From positions 125,585,464 through 125,649,463 of the forward strand of contig NC_072796.1 of the NCBI RefSeq assembly GCF_028583425.1: a stretch of 64,000 bases of DNA, in the 5' to 3' direction. The notes beneath the pieces are model-generated. The model was not told the DNA's origin, searched no databases, and was given only the letters and a program-made list of their open reading frames with translations. This document shows, piece after piece, positions 21,173 through 32,670 of this stretch. Within the stretch, counting starts at the first letter, position 1, and each line of letters begins with the position of its first letter. The translations under genes were made by a program, and so were the position numbers. The stretch comes from Eublepharis macularius. Lineage: Eukaryota > Chordata > Lepidosauria > Squamata > Eublepharidae.

Positions 21173-21813
21173 TCCTTCTGTCCCTACATGGGGATTCACA
21201 CATATGAACCTTCTTCGAAATGTCTTTTGACATTTAGGGAACTCAGCCTCATGTGGAGTTACCTCCATCTTTGTCAGGTGACCTATGAAGTCCTCAAACC
21301 AACTTCAGGTCATCTTTTCAGTGCTATGTAAGTGAAAATTATTTTAATAATATCTCTTTGGACTTCATGGTTAATTACACTGTACAGCTTAATCACAGAC
21401 CGTGCTTAGTAAATAAGTACTTGTGCTTTATTAGGTAACCCTTTGCTGCTACAAATCATTTGTACATGTTAATTAGTTAGATCCACACTCACTTTAGGGA
21501 AGTGACGCAGAAGCATGGTTCTTCTATTGAGGGAAAGAATAAGAAATCATCTTTCCTGAACTACCAAACTATGATTCAGGGATACCAACAGGATTAGAAT
21601 GCAGGAAGGTTCGACCAGTCTAGTAGCCAGAGTTTATAGTAAGGGGTAGGACTGCAGTTAGCAAGAAACTAGTGTTGGGGGGGGGGAGGCATTGGTAGCA
21701 ACAGCGTGATGTCAGTTCCAGGGAAAACCTGGAAGTGACATCATCTCTCTCGGAATCCTAGAGAGGACTCACATCTCTACAGGGTTTTCCCCAGGAGTGA
21801 CATCACATCATTG
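21173..21813. other. Unassigned DNA
   Basis: Holds a poly-G stretch near 21670 and an inverted GTGATGTCA-type motif pair near 21700-21810. No gene. Confidence 0.4.
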
Positions 21814-21821
21814 GCCTTTAA

Positions 21822-22139
21822 TAGAGTTGCCAGGTCCCCTTACCTTCCTAGTGGGAGGGAGCACCCAGCACTCACTTTTTGTTATTCCTTTGCTTGCTTT
21901 GCGTGTGTGTGTGCTCCCGGGAAGTGATGTCATCACACAGGCCCAGGAGCACGCACTTTGCAGCAGTCCAATTTGGGCCCCAAATGGGCTCAGTTCAGCT
22001 CATTTGGGGTCCCAGTGCAAAGTGCAGGTGTGTGACCAGGAGGCCTGTCCCCCCACTCCCCCCCCCGCTGGCCAAGTGAGTGGAGGTGGAGGGTGGGAGC
22101 AAGAGATCCCCCACCCCAGCGAAGGACCTGGAATCCCTA
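21822..22139. mobile_element. TAGGGTTGCCAG-family hAT, long GGGCCC form
   Basis: TAGAGTTGCCAGGTCC and GGACCTGGAATCCCTA are the ends. Flanks GCCTTTAA (21814-21821) and GACTTTAA (22140-22147) match at 7 of 8. Inside are AAGTGATGTCATCACAC and CCAATTTGGGCCCC, as in the copies at 30161 and 52420. Confidence 0.75.
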
Positions 22140-22300
22140 GACTTTAAAAAAGAATTCTCTCATCGCCCCTTGAAGTTGGAAACAGAAGCTGGGAGCATGG
22201 GAATCCCAGCCCTTAGCAGAAGCAGAAAACCACAAAATAGGGCCCTCATGGGTAAACAGCTACTAACCAATAGACACTCGTTCCCACAAGGTACAATCAC

Positions 22301-23085
22301 CAAGTCCAAAGTCTTTTAAAAAATTTTAAAGTGCAAAGTGCTTGATGTGATAACAGTGAATCCTAATATATATAAAAAAACAATTTACCAACATTTCCAG
22401 CCACCGGCACACACAAATTCCTTGTTGTTTTTCACCTGAAGTATCATTCATAAATATACAATGACTGATCATTCATAAATACACATTAATCTCCGCTGAC
22501 CACGACGGCAAGAATAAATATATAACAAATACTACAGTGAATATTATAATAATAAATACACAATAGTTTATATATATAAAGTGTTGTGCTACAACTTCCT
22601 GTATAGCAATCCTATGAGGACAGTGGATCTAAATTTCTTATGGCGCATAGTGGTATGGATGGGTTAAAGACAATATCTGCAAAGGTAAGTATAATATACC
22701 TTGTCTCCTCCATGAATAACTTCCATCTGTTCTGATATGTCTTTCCAGGTGTATCTACAAGACTCCACTCCACAGGTATCTCCCCACCGTCCTCACCCCC
22801 CAGGGAATAAAACAGGATGTGAATGGCCGTTTGTCCCAACAGGCTGCAGGTTCCAATGGACATTGGAAATGAGTCAGTGTATGTTCTGAAACCGGGGAAG
22901 AAATCTTTGGAGAACATTGAATGACCGTGATTTGAAAAGATTGAGACAAGAATATTGTTCCTTGACAAAGAATCATGAAACAGGATTCAAGCTATCAGCC
23001 TGTCGGGACAAACGGCCATTTACACGCACTGTTATCACATCAAACTCTTTGCACTTTAAAATTGTTAAAAAGACTTTGGACTTGT
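22301..23085. repeat. Penelope-like or other element in a large inverted structure
   Basis: Outer arms pair: AAGTGCAAAGTGCTTGATG at 22328 against a diverged complement at 23027-23061 (CACTGTTATCACATC, CTTTGCACTTTAAAA). An inner pair near 22818-22848 and 22990-23023 shares CAGCCTGTC/GACAGGCTG-type words. AAACAGGATTCAAGC after GACAAAGAATCATG resembles a decayed hammerhead strand. Class is inferred. Confidence 0.42.
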
Positions 23086-23094
23086 TGATTGTAC

Positions 23095-23754
23095 TTCATG
23101 GGGACGAGTATCTATTGGTTAGTACCTAGCAGGAGCAGGGCAGCTCTAGTGAGAAGGCATGTGGGCAGTGAAGTGGGAGGATAGGATTCACTGGTTCTTG
23201 TCCTCTCAAACCCGGAGACGTCTTGGGTGGGGCCTTGATGATGACATGGTCCACTGATGTCATGCAATCAGACCTGGTGATGTCACCTTGAATAGTAGTA
23301 TTAATGGTAGTATTTCCACACACCGCTCCGTATGGTACTGCATGTGCCTGTGAATGGGTATAGTCACAATCACGTGGCTTTGAAGATATCAGACTAACTA
23401 TACCAGCCAAGGCAGATGACGCCCTTCTAAGTTCACTGAAGTAAATAAAAAAAAAGAGTTCACATTCACTCTGGAAGGTCTGGCTGTATGTGAATGCAGT
23501 AGAAGCTTCTCTTCACCCCCACCTCTCACACTCAAGGTACGTAAGAACCAAATTACTAGACCTTTAATAATTACACCATTAAAGTCCAATTAAACTGCTG
23601 TTTAAAATGACACACTCTGCAGCTGCATATTTGACACAGTACTTTCCACTGTCCACACTCCATATTTAATCCAGTTTCAAAAATCAAAATCCTTTCATAA
23701 CCATGGTTTCAAGTGAAGGCGGGAACTTCTTTACAAGGAGGTTAGGTTGTCAAA
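23095..23754. other. Unassigned DNA
   Basis: Nothing recognised. Confidence 0.4.
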
Positions 23755-24185
23755 GAGTCTCTCTACATGAGACATCTGACATGTGAAGAACACACGCCGG
23801 GAGATGCAATGTTACCCGGGAGGGGTAGTTTAAAAAGCAGACCTGGCAGCAGGGCAAACGTTTTGCTATACATGGAGCTGTGGAGGGGCTGTGAAATGCC
23901 AGAAGGGAAACTTCAGCCCATTATAACCTCTCCAGGTCCAAGCCAGGCTATGGAAGGCAGCTCCAGCCCATTTCCATTCCTCACTATCCTCTAGTTGCGA
24001 TCCCACACAGTTTTAGAATGGAGAGGCGAAACTGACAGAGCCTTCAGGGAGGTGAAGATGAAACTGACAAACCTTCTGAAGAGTGATCTCTGCAGGGTCT
24101 GTCTTTTTAAACTACCCTTCCAGCTAACATTGTGTCTCTCTACATTTGATGAATACGCATGGAAGCTTCTCATGTAGAGAGACTC
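23755..24185. mobile_element. Unclassified MITE-like family, copy 2
   Basis: GAGTCTCTCTACATGAG and CATGTAGAGAGACTC are exact complements. AAA on either side (23752-23754 and 24186-24188) could be a 3-bp duplication, but the sequence is too simple to be sure. The interior aligns to 12877-13307. Confidence 0.7.
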
Positions 24186-25440
24186 AAAGAAAGACATATC
24201 TCAGAAGAATGTTTTTTTTTAAAAAAAATCTTGAAACTATGGTTGTTTGGGGTAGCTTGAATTATCCTAAAGCTGATTTAAACTTGTGGTGTACTACAAC
24301 AGTTCGTCACTGACAAGTTTTAAAGGGTTTTTGGCACAGTATTGGATGCAAAACATTCTACCATTGTCCACTAATGATTATTGGTAGGTTCCGATTCTCC
24401 ATGCGGTCAGAATGCTTTGCAAATGTTTTCCAGCCAGGCTGCATTCCTTACAAATATACATTCTTTGCTAGCATAGCTGACAAAAAGCAAGGCCAGGAAT
24501 GTGACATCAATGTGAAATGTGTGAGGCTCTTCTCTAACTAAATAAAGCTTGCAAAGTTTGCAATCAAGAAAAGAGAACCTTTAATCAGAGCGAACAGTGG
24601 TGAAATCTTTGAGATTTCCTCCAGTGAACTTTCATTCTTGATTTCTTTCTCACAGAAGCAAATTAGTTGTGACGGGAGGAATTGGTTGCAGACATGGCAA
24701 TGTCCGTTCTGGACGCTCAACTGGAAGTGCTGTCACGGTGTTTGTGACACTCTCCCCAGTCTCCATCCACAAAAAGCTCCCACGGATTGCCAGCAGAGGG
24801 CTAGCAACCCTAATTTGCCTGCCTGCAGTGGTAAAACCCCACCCTTGTTCCCAGTTCCACACTTTCGAGAAATTGAGGAGAGGGAAATTGCAGGAAAATA
24901 GCCTCCATAGGGAAGCTCAAGGAATTAATCTGTGTGTCTATGGTGTTTACCATCAAGATTACGGGAAATTCCCTTAGCATCACCACCAAGTGATGTCACA
25001 TCTTCCTCAAACTCCACCCTCCCCGGGCACTGGCAAGGGCCCTGGCAAATGGTGAGGGCTGGAGGAGACAGCGGGCAGCAGGGATTGACTTACCTGTATC
25101 TGCATGTGAGTGCACGTGTACCAGTGATGTAATGATGTCACTTCTGGTAGTGATGTCATCACATCACAGCCACACCAGAACCGCTCCATGGTTTTTGCCC
25201 AAATACCAGGGCTTTCCCCAACAGTATAAAGATATTACTTCCAAGCATACAGGAAGTGATGTTGTTGCATGATGTCATGGAAGCGTCCATGGCTAATTTC
25301 TCTGATTCTTCTCCCTGCTGGACACCTGAGCGGCAACAGGAGGCATGGGCTGGGTGCAGAGGCTGACATAGCTGGCAACCCGATTACCATTGGAAATCTA
25401 TCCTCTCCCAAGACAATAATTTTTAAAAGGGCATGTCTCA
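24186..25440. other. Unassigned DNA with TGATGTCA-type repeat
   Basis: About 24980-25390 contains GTGATGTAATGATGTCAC and AGTGATGTCATCACATC, similar to the hAT interiors at 30161 and 59837. No termini or duplication were found. The rest is unassigned. Confidence 0.4.
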
Positions 25441-25445
25441 TTTAT

Positions 25446-25648
25446 AGTAAAGAGTCCAGTAGCACCTTTAAGACTAACCAACTTTATTGTAGCATAAACT
25501 TTAGAGAACCAGTTCTGTTCGTCAGATCTGACGAAGAGAGCTGTGGTTCTCTAAAGTTTATGCTACAATAAAGTTGGTTAGTCTTAAAGGTGCTACTGGA
25601 CTCTTTACTATTTTGCAACTACAGACTAACACGGCTAACTCTGGATCT
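25446..25648 (-). mobile_element. Fold-back retroposon with target duplication
   Basis: Arms of about 66 bp (25446-25511 and about 25543-25610) are near-perfect complements: AGTCCAGTAGCACCTTTAAG against CTTAAAGGTGCTACTGGACT. A short loop holds CGTCAGATCTGACG. A 13-bp duplication flanks the element: ATGTCTCATTTAT (25433) and ATGTCTCATATAT (25649), 12 of 13 matching. That length fits retroposition, not a hAT or Harbinger cut. The right side includes ACAGACTAACACGGCTAAC. Confidence 0.72.
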
Positions 25649-25661
25649 ATGTCTCATATAT

Positions 25662-26829
25662 GTGTTTCTGACCAGTCAGAGCATACCAAAGGTACAAATC
25701 CCTTTCCTTAAAACCAAAAACACCCATTTCCCATGCACTGATAATAACTTTTAGGAAGTTTAAAAAAGAATTCATAACAAATGCAAGTTCTTTTCCTTAA
25801 GTGCAGAGAAAAAGACCCGTCTCCCAGTGTATGGCTGGTTTGGAACTCCCACAATGCAGATGGAATTACACATTTTCGTTTCATGATCAGTTAGAAGACT
25901 TTTTCCCTTTTCTGAATGTAGGCACTGGGGCGGCTTTTTGGAGGGGGAAGGGTCTTTAAAAACTTTTCCATCCCTCTAATTTCCTGCAGTAAAATACCCC
26001 TCTTTCTGGGATGGAAATACAGTAGCCCATAACATTTTCCCAGTGGAAGCAAAAGTGGGTTGGAATGTCATTTAAAAATTTGCAGTGCAATCCTAAACAG
26101 AGTAACTCTGCTTAAGATTTCACTGTTTGAAGCTCATTGACTTCAATGGACTTAGAAGGGTAGAACTCTGCTTAGGTTGGTTCTGTTAAAATCCCACCCA
26201 CCCCCCAAAAACCCCCTCCAAACCCAGTGGATGCATTTTGGGGAGAAATGTCATTTACTGGAACTAAACTCTGCCCCATTCTGTGCCGGTACTTAAATAA
26301 ATGGAGCTAATGACCCACACTTTGAGAGAAACATCAAGTTCAAGGCAAATCATTGTATTGTGCACTTGTGATGTGTGCTCACAGGGCTGCCTTCAGCAAA
26401 CTGCCATTTAGGTAAGATGCCTTGAGACTTCCTGTCGAAGCTTCCTGTACCCCTCCTAAGGGCTTCCCCTCTGGAACTTGAATCTGTCCATGGAGTTCCA
26501 TTACTCATGGTACAAATATGAAAATTAGTAAGTCAGCCAGATCAGCATAAGTTCATCCTGTTTTTAAAAACTTCCCATGGATGATCTAATGGTGGTGCAT
26601 TCTACTCACCAAAGCGAATATGACACCTTTGCCACTGCAGACTTTATAAAAATCAGGCACACAGATGGTTGGTGTATGACTCAAATCAGCTTGTGACCCT
26701 CCCCCTTGTCCAAACCAGCAGGCTTGCCCTCAACCATCTTGTCCAGTCCACTCAAGAGGCCTCCCAAGACCTCAGAAGGGGAAGATGAGGGGGTTGCACA
26801 ATATTATTCCTCTCTCTTCCTGAGACTTC
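25662..26829. other. Unassigned DNA with a short palindrome
   Basis: 26085-26185 repeats the CAGTGCAATCCTAAACAGAG/CTCTGCTTAGG words of the palindrome at 6881. Everything else is unassigned. Confidence 0.4.
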
Positions 26830-27187
26830 TGCATGCCGCTCTGACAGTGCCCAAAACGGGCCCATTTTGGCACAGATTGTGCCTGTTTTGATCCACTGCA
26901 GAGCACGGAAGTGCTAATGTGCTCCACATCAGCCCCAAATGGGCCCAATCTGCACCAAAATGGGCCCGAAACAGGCCTGATTTGCTGTGGAGGGCAGGAG
27001 CTCTCCCGTGCACTGCAGTGGCCCCAATCTGGACCAAGACGTGCCCAATACAGGTGGTGGCTGCACACAGGAGTGCGCAGTGCCACAGGGGAGTGCACAT
27101 GGAAGGTGTGCACCCCCCCGGCCAGGTAAGTGCGGGCGTGGGGTGGGGCGGGGAATTCCATGCCCAGCTGGGGGTCTGGCATCCCTA
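26830..27187. repeat. GGGCCC-type hAT fragment
   Basis: Repeated phrases such as GGGCCCATTTTGGCACAG, CCAAAATGGGCCC and a right edge CTGGCATCCCTA match the TAGGGTTGCCAG elements. The left edge is not found, so it is a fragment. Several ORFs cross it, but they are artefacts of GC richness. Confidence 0.55.
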
Positions 27188-28030
27188 CTCACCACTGCTG
27201 CCCCTAGAGAGGCCCTCTATGTTGGTGGGGCCTTCTGGTCTATGTCCGCTCTCACTGTTGCCATCACCTCCACTTCAGGGCTCCAGGGGCTGCTGGTGTT
27301 GCTGACGTGAGTCTAGCACAAACCCTGCTGCCAGATCAAGTTTTACTCTTAAATTCCCATAAGGCCATGAAGCTCACTGGGTAGACTTGCCAGCCCTTGG
27401 CTGGCAACCTGTAGGAGATTTATCTGGGCTCTGGTGGAACAGGGGGCAAAATTAGCATTATGTGCTGCACAATGTCACTTGTGGTTGAAAAAACAGAAGT
27501 GGTGTTGCAGGGATGCTCTAGGAATCCAACAAATCTCTATGTTTACCATAGAGATTTTTTTGGATTCCTAGAGTGTTGCTGTGACAGGATGCTGGCGCTT
27601 CAGGTTTTTCGGGTGCAAGTGTCACACATCACGTGATGCCATTTTCCATCCCTATTTTCTTCTCTATTCATTCAAACAGTAGTGGAGGACTGGGAAGGAT
27701 TGGTGGGAGCCTTCCCACAGGTAGTGGGGAAATGGCATCCTTGTCTCTGGGTAAGCTTGGGTCAATCACACACTCTCAGCCGATCCTTCCTCACTGGGTT
27801 GTTGTGGGGATGAAATGGGGAGAGGAGATGCAAGTACCCTGCTCTGAGCTCCTTGAAGGAACTATAGGATAAAAATATGTTAAATAGACACATCCTCAAT
27901 GTTACTCTTTTGATGCATTATATTAAATGGAAGTCCTTCTCAGCTTCATCTTTGTACGGAATGTTTCCCAGAATTGCTTTGCTGTGTGCAACACAGCTGT
28001 GTGCAACATTGCTTGAATACAAGCCGAAAA
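27188..28030. other. Unassigned DNA with two repeat fragments
   Basis: 27385-27600 has TTGCCAGCCCTTGGCTGG and an inverted GGAATCCAACAAATC/GATTTTTTTGGATTCC pair. 27752-27877 resembles a Sauria SINE body (GGGTTGTTGTGGGGATG). Confidence 0.4.
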
Positions 28031-28100
28031 CGTACATGAAACTACCTTCTACCGAGTCAGACCATTGGTCTATCAAGGTCATTATTGTCTACTATAATTG
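28031..28100 (-). repeat. tRNA-SINE 3' fragment
   Basis: ACATGAAACTACCTTCTACC, then GAGTCAGACCATTGGTC, matches the end of the tRNA-SINE family. Confidence 0.55.
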
Positions 28101-28639
28101 GTAATGAAAACCTGGGTGTAATAAGTATACAAGATATACTTATTTTCATCTGTGAAAAAAATTAAGGGTAATGAATTTGGATTTTCAGGTCCATAATTCC
28201 AGACCCTCAGATGATGTGGCATAAAATTACTATAAAATACAGGTGCTTTTAAAATTTGGCAACATCTGCAAATATTGTGAATTGCAACACAAGTTAATTA
28301 GTTCCAGATAAATAAAACTCTTCATCTGTGTCACTGGAAAGTTATGGGGAGGTGTCTATTCCAGGAAATTCAACCCAATGCTTTGGTGTGGTGTGTGACG
28401 GTATCAGGCAGAGTAGGCCTAAATGCGGCCCTCAACACATGTGTTTGTGGAAAATAACTCTTGACCAAGGTAACACATGAGAATTATAAAACCACAAATA
28501 GATCACAGCTGAGTGAACAGCTGAATTGTTAAGCTCCCAAGCTCATAGTAACAGCAAAGAGGACACAACAGTGTTCCTTATGTCTGCGGCAGCCACTTAC
28601 CTCTTAGTACATTAGAACCTAGTTTGTGTAATCCTTGTG
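28101..28639. other. Unassigned DNA
   Basis: Nothing recognised. Confidence 0.4.
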
Positions 28640-28800
28640 TAATAAGACTAACAGAGGTGGTTTGCCCTTGCCTGCCTCTGCAGCCCTGGTCTTTGCTGGA
28701 GGTCTCCCATCCAATTACTAACCAAGGCCAACCCTGCTTAGCCTCTGAGATCTGATAAGATCAGGCTCACCTGGGCTATCCAGGTCAGGGTATAAATAAA
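28640..28800 (-). repeat. 5S rRNA-derived SINE
   Basis: On the minus strand, CTGATCTTATCAGATCTCAG, AGGCTAAGCAGGGTTGGCC and TAGTAATTGGATGGGAGACC follow 5S rRNA order, then GGCAGGCAAGGGCAAACC. It lies beside an AAATAAATAAA tail. Confidence 0.75.
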
Positions 28801-30152
28801 GTAAGTAAATAAATAAAACGGGACCAAATTTGTTTATAGCATTAAACTGTTTTTGTGTTTGTTTATTTAAAGTTATGATACCATTCCAGTACGGGCTCAA
28901 GGCAGCCATGTGTTTGTGCATATAGGTTTCCTGAAGTGCAGTGGAAAATAAACCAAATCAATAAGGAGAGAGTCAAATATTATGAGAATGAAAAAACACA
29001 GCTAGATGATGTTAGAAATCCGTCCCTTTATTTCTGTGGATAATTCTGCCTTCCTGCTCAGGGGCATAGCACTCTTACTGGGATACCTACCTGTAAAAGC
29101 AGTACTCTCTTCATATGGACATATGTGCAGTGAGCTTAATTGTGTGTCAGTGTTCTCCATTCAAGAACAGAAGTATATATGGAATGACAGCGTCTTCATG
29201 GCGCCATTTCTGACGTCACCCCATCATGATGATTCGATTTTCGTGGTGCATTGAGGTAAGAAATCACACCATGAAGACACCCTCGTTCTGTGAGTTTTGC
29301 GTGACGTTAAAGGTGTGTGAAAATGGCCACTTATCCACACTAACAAGTATACAGTTTTTGATTTAGGAACAGAAAAACCTAGATATTTACAACATTTAGC
29401 AAGGGTGCTAAACAGAAAACACAGAACATAATTTAAATATCTTTTGCTTCAGAGGGGAGGCAATGGCTGTTTTTGAAGGCCAGCTGTTACAGTCTATAGG
29501 GCTTCTCTGCTTTGTCCCTCAAGCCCACACAAAACACAAGGTTGCATGACCTTTCTGCAATGCCCAAGTACATGAGCGATAATTAAAAAATAATCAAACT
29601 TTGACACCTAAATAAGCAGCTGTTCTCTGTGTCCTGCTCCTCTGGTGATCCTCGAGAATTGTGCAAGAACGGCTTGTTCCGGACTCCAGAAAGGCACCTG
29701 GCATGTCTTTCTTGGAGGAGGATAAGAAGAGTCGGTTACAATTAGCAATAGGCCCAGACATCAAAGCTCACATCTGAGCTGAACTGCCCCCCACAAATGT
29801 CAAGGGTATTCGGATGTAGGTTTGTGATTCAGGACTGACTCAAAATGCCATGGATTTCTTCAGATGGGCGGTCAAGTATTTCTGAGGGCTGGAACGCCAC
29901 ATGCGGGACAAGGAAATACTTGATCAACGTCCTGACTCTAAACAAAATATGGGAAAGAAAGGGAGCGTCCCTGCAATGCAGGGTCTCAAACTTTTGGTTT
30001 GGCACTTTTGTACTAAACAAAGCAGAGGACTTGAAATAGCAGACTGTTGTGTAGGCTTGAAGCTATGCCGCTTGCACACCCGGTGCTGGTGTTAGAGCCT
30101 TCTCCATTTGCAGTACTGAGGGTTGGGAATGGTGAAGGACCATCATGGCAGC
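28801..30152. other. Unassigned DNA with a worn palindrome
   Basis: 29185-29330 has GCGTCTTCATGGCGCC against CACCATGAAGACACCC and a right edge GTGTGAAAATGGCC like the Harbinger-like palindromes. The left edge does not match, so I do not call an element. Confidence 0.35.
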
Positions 30153-30160
30153 ACATATCC

Positions 30161-30488
30161 TAGGGTTGCCACTCAAAGCATGCTCATGCTCCTGACATGG
30201 TGCAATGACATCACTTCCAGGAGTGATGTCATAGTGCAGACCCCTGAGGTGCTCTCCAGGCTTCGCGCTGGGCCAATTTGGGCCCCCAAATGAGCTGAAT
30301 CAGCTCAGTGCAAAGCCTGGAAGCATTCCTGGGGTCTGTGTGATGACATCACTCCTGGGATTGACATTGCACTGTGCCAGGAGTATGGCCCAGGAGGCCC
30401 GTTCCTGCACCTTTCCCCCCGCTGGTGGTGGGGAGAGGAGGCTGGGAGTGGGGAATACCCCGCTGCCACTGGAGGAACAACAACCCTA
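30161..30488. mobile_element. TAGGGTTGCCAG-family hAT, GGGCCC form
   Basis: TAGGGTTGCCACTC and AACAACCCTA ends, with ACATATCC (30153-30160) and ACATTTCC (30489-30496), 7 of 8 matching. TGATGTCATAGTGCAG and GGGCCCCCAAATGAGC lie inside. Confidence 0.75.
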
Positions 30489-30517
30489 ACATTTCCTAAT
30501 CCCAGCTAATTCCAGCA

Positions 30518-31195
30518 GTGTCTGCTTACTGGAAAAAGAGGTGGTGGGGCTCAGCGAACCCTAAGTTTGCCCCCTCTTGCCTGAAAATCCTCTGCCTTTG
30601 GGTCTTGCTGCATAATACATTTCTGCACTTGCCTGCACTGGTTTTAACATGCGGCCTGCAGACACACGTCAGCCGAAGGGAACTGCTTCTTTTAAAAAAG
30701 AAAGCGCTCAAACAAACTCAAGAATGGTACCCCAAAGGGAGGGAGCACTCCTGCTTTCTCCCAAGCCGTTTTCCTGCACAAAACCAGCCTGGGAGTGTGT
30801 GTTATTTTGCCAACTCCGTTGCTCCACGTGGAGAATGTGTGTGCAGATTCTCTTTGTGGAGCTGCAAAATCAATGATATAACTCCCCTTGCACTTGGCTT
30901 TCATGCAAGAAAATGCCGTCCCCTCCCCCTGTGGTGCTGTTGCCACCGGAGGCGAAGCGCGTGCTTCTTCAGTAGTGATAGAAAGGCATTCTGGGTATGC
31001 ACAGAGAATAGTTTGTCAATATTAGATTGCAAATTTCACAGCGGAGCTCTTTCATTCGAAACAGGATTTGGGGCTATTCTGACTCAAATGAGTCCAGGGT
31101 TAGACCATCTTTTTGGCCTATGTGTCAGAAAACCTACAATATCTACCTGGGAAGAGGTTGGTGGGTCAGCAAATGAAAGAGAGGGAACTAGATGA
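30518..31195 (+). other. Unassigned 225-codon open frame
   Basis: Starts MSAYWKKRWWGSAN and ends SANEREGTR. No known domain is recognised. It has many Cys and Arg residues (e.g. CCCHRRRSACF) and no repeat origin that I can see. It may be chance. Confidence 0.2.
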
Positions 31196-31489
31196 GAGTG
31201 GTACTCAGCCAAATATGCTGGGAGCAAGTGTAACTTCTCTTTTCATGGGTTCTATAGGGCTTAGGAAGCAATTTACACACAATTTGAAGAAATAACTTTT
31301 TTTTCCTTTTGAACTTTTTAACAATTAATAAAATACAACTTTTTTAAAAAATCAACTCTTAAGTGCAACCATTAAAAAAACTCCAAATCAACAATGTCCT
31401 TGAAAAGGCAAACAGTTCAACATCCAAGAAGTGACGAGTCCTCTCTCATCCATTCGAAGCAGCTGTACCCCAGGCTTCTGTCTTCTTGT
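31196..31489. other. AT-rich unassigned DNA
   Basis: Nothing recognised. Confidence 0.35.
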
Positions 31490-31640
31490 CGGGAATTATA
31501 GCCCTTATTCAAGGTGATAAGAGCTTATAATTTATTAAGCTCCCCGCAAACAGCCTGCTCCTCAGCAGCCTGCCTCTAGCTTCTGACTCCATCCCACTGG
31601 GCTAAACCAATTAACTTCACAGGGGTTACACAAGCAGGGC
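31490..31640 (-). repeat. Unclassified repeat shared with 16835-16985
   Basis: AAGGTGATAAGAGC, TTATTAAGCTCC and CCCACTGGGCTAAACCA line up with the reverse complement of 16835-16985. Confidence 0.45.
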
Positions 31641-32184
31641 CCCAACAGCCCCCTCAGTGTTTCAGAAGCTTGCCTTGGTCTCTGGGCATAGAACTAACCC
31701 TGAGCAAAATGAGCTGGTATGATGCTCTGCGGCATGTGTGCCTAGCTTGGAATTAGGCCCCAAGCAACACCCAGGGAACAAAGCAGCTGCTTTTGATGAA
31801 TATCACCTGTCCCAAATCTCTGAAGCAGTGAAAGTGCACTTGCACCCACACATCTATTTATTTATATTTATTTATTTATATCGTATTTGTATTCCGCCCT
31901 CCCCGCGAGCAGGCTCAGGTGTGGATCATGGAAGATCTACTGCCAGGGACAATCTCTGGACTTGGAGGCAGGAAGGCACCATTGCCAGTCAAGACGACAG
32001 TAGATTTACCCCCTTTGGGGATCTCTGTGTCCCCAAAAGGGGTAGAGTTTGAACATTGAAACCTGAGGATGTGTGGTCTCCATGCCTTCAGCTTCTCTTG
32101 CCTAGAACAGCCTCTCTTTCCCCTTCATTTTACCCCCTAAGCTGCTTTTCATAGCTCTCCCAAGACCTTTCACAGCTATAACAG
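31641..32184. other. Unassigned DNA with a SINE tail fragment
   Basis: 31857-31915 (TTTATTTATATCGTATTTG, CCGCCCTCCCCGCGAGCAG) is an inverted SINE tail. The rest is unassigned. Confidence 0.4.
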
Positions 32185-32187
32185 TAT

Positions 32188-32399
32188 GGCCGATTCCAGA
32201 CGGCCCTCTGCAATCCGAAATGTTGCGCGTTGTCGTGCGTCATCGCGCGGAAAACGCGAAATATCGCATTTTCTCGTGCGAGTTTTGCGCGACCTCACGC
32301 AAAACTCGCGCGAGAAAACGCGATATTTCGTGTTTTCCGCACGATGATGCGCGACAACGCACAACGTTTTGGATTGCAGAGGGCCGTCTGGAATCGGCC
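32188..32399. mobile_element. Near-perfect palindromic Harbinger-like MITE
   Basis: A 212-bp hairpin running from GGCCGATTCCAGACGG to CCGTCTGGAATCGGCC. TAT on both sides (32185-32187 and 32400-32402). The CpG-dense centre holds GCGAAATATCGC and CGTGCGAGTTTTGCGCG with their complements. Overlapping ORFs on both strands follow from the palindrome. Confidence 0.82.
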
Positions 32400-32483
32400 T
32401 ATCTTTCCCCCTAAACAGTATTTTCCCCTACCTTTCCCCCCTAAAAAGTCTGAAAAAATCCTCCAGTGGCATGGGCTGGAGGG

Positions 32484-32670
32484 TAGGGTTGCCAACTCTG
32501 GGTTGGGAAATTCCTGGAAGTTTGGTGGGGGGGAGCCTGAGGAGGACAGGGTTTGGAGAGAGGAGACACCTCAGCTGTCCACAGAGATCAGGGGAACTGA
32601 TCTCTGTGGACTGGAGATGAGTAGTGATTTTGGGAGATCTCTAGGCCCCACCTGGAGGTTGGCAACTCTG
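32484..32670. mobile_element. TAGGGTTGCCAG-family hAT copy
   Basis: TAGGGTTGCCAACTCTGG to GGTTGGCAACTCTG with GGAACTGATCTCTGTGG inside. No duplication found. Confidence 0.6.

Noticed and set aside
26772..27310. Several overlapping open frames of 88-136 codons on both strands
   Set aside because: They lie in a GC-rich, partly palindromic hAT-type repeat (GGGCCCATTTTGG phrases). The same by-product frames appear in the copies at 52420 and 59837.
29185..29330. An eighth Harbinger-like palindrome
   Set aside because: Right end matches GTGTGAAAATGGCC but the left end does not, and no 3-bp duplication is visible.
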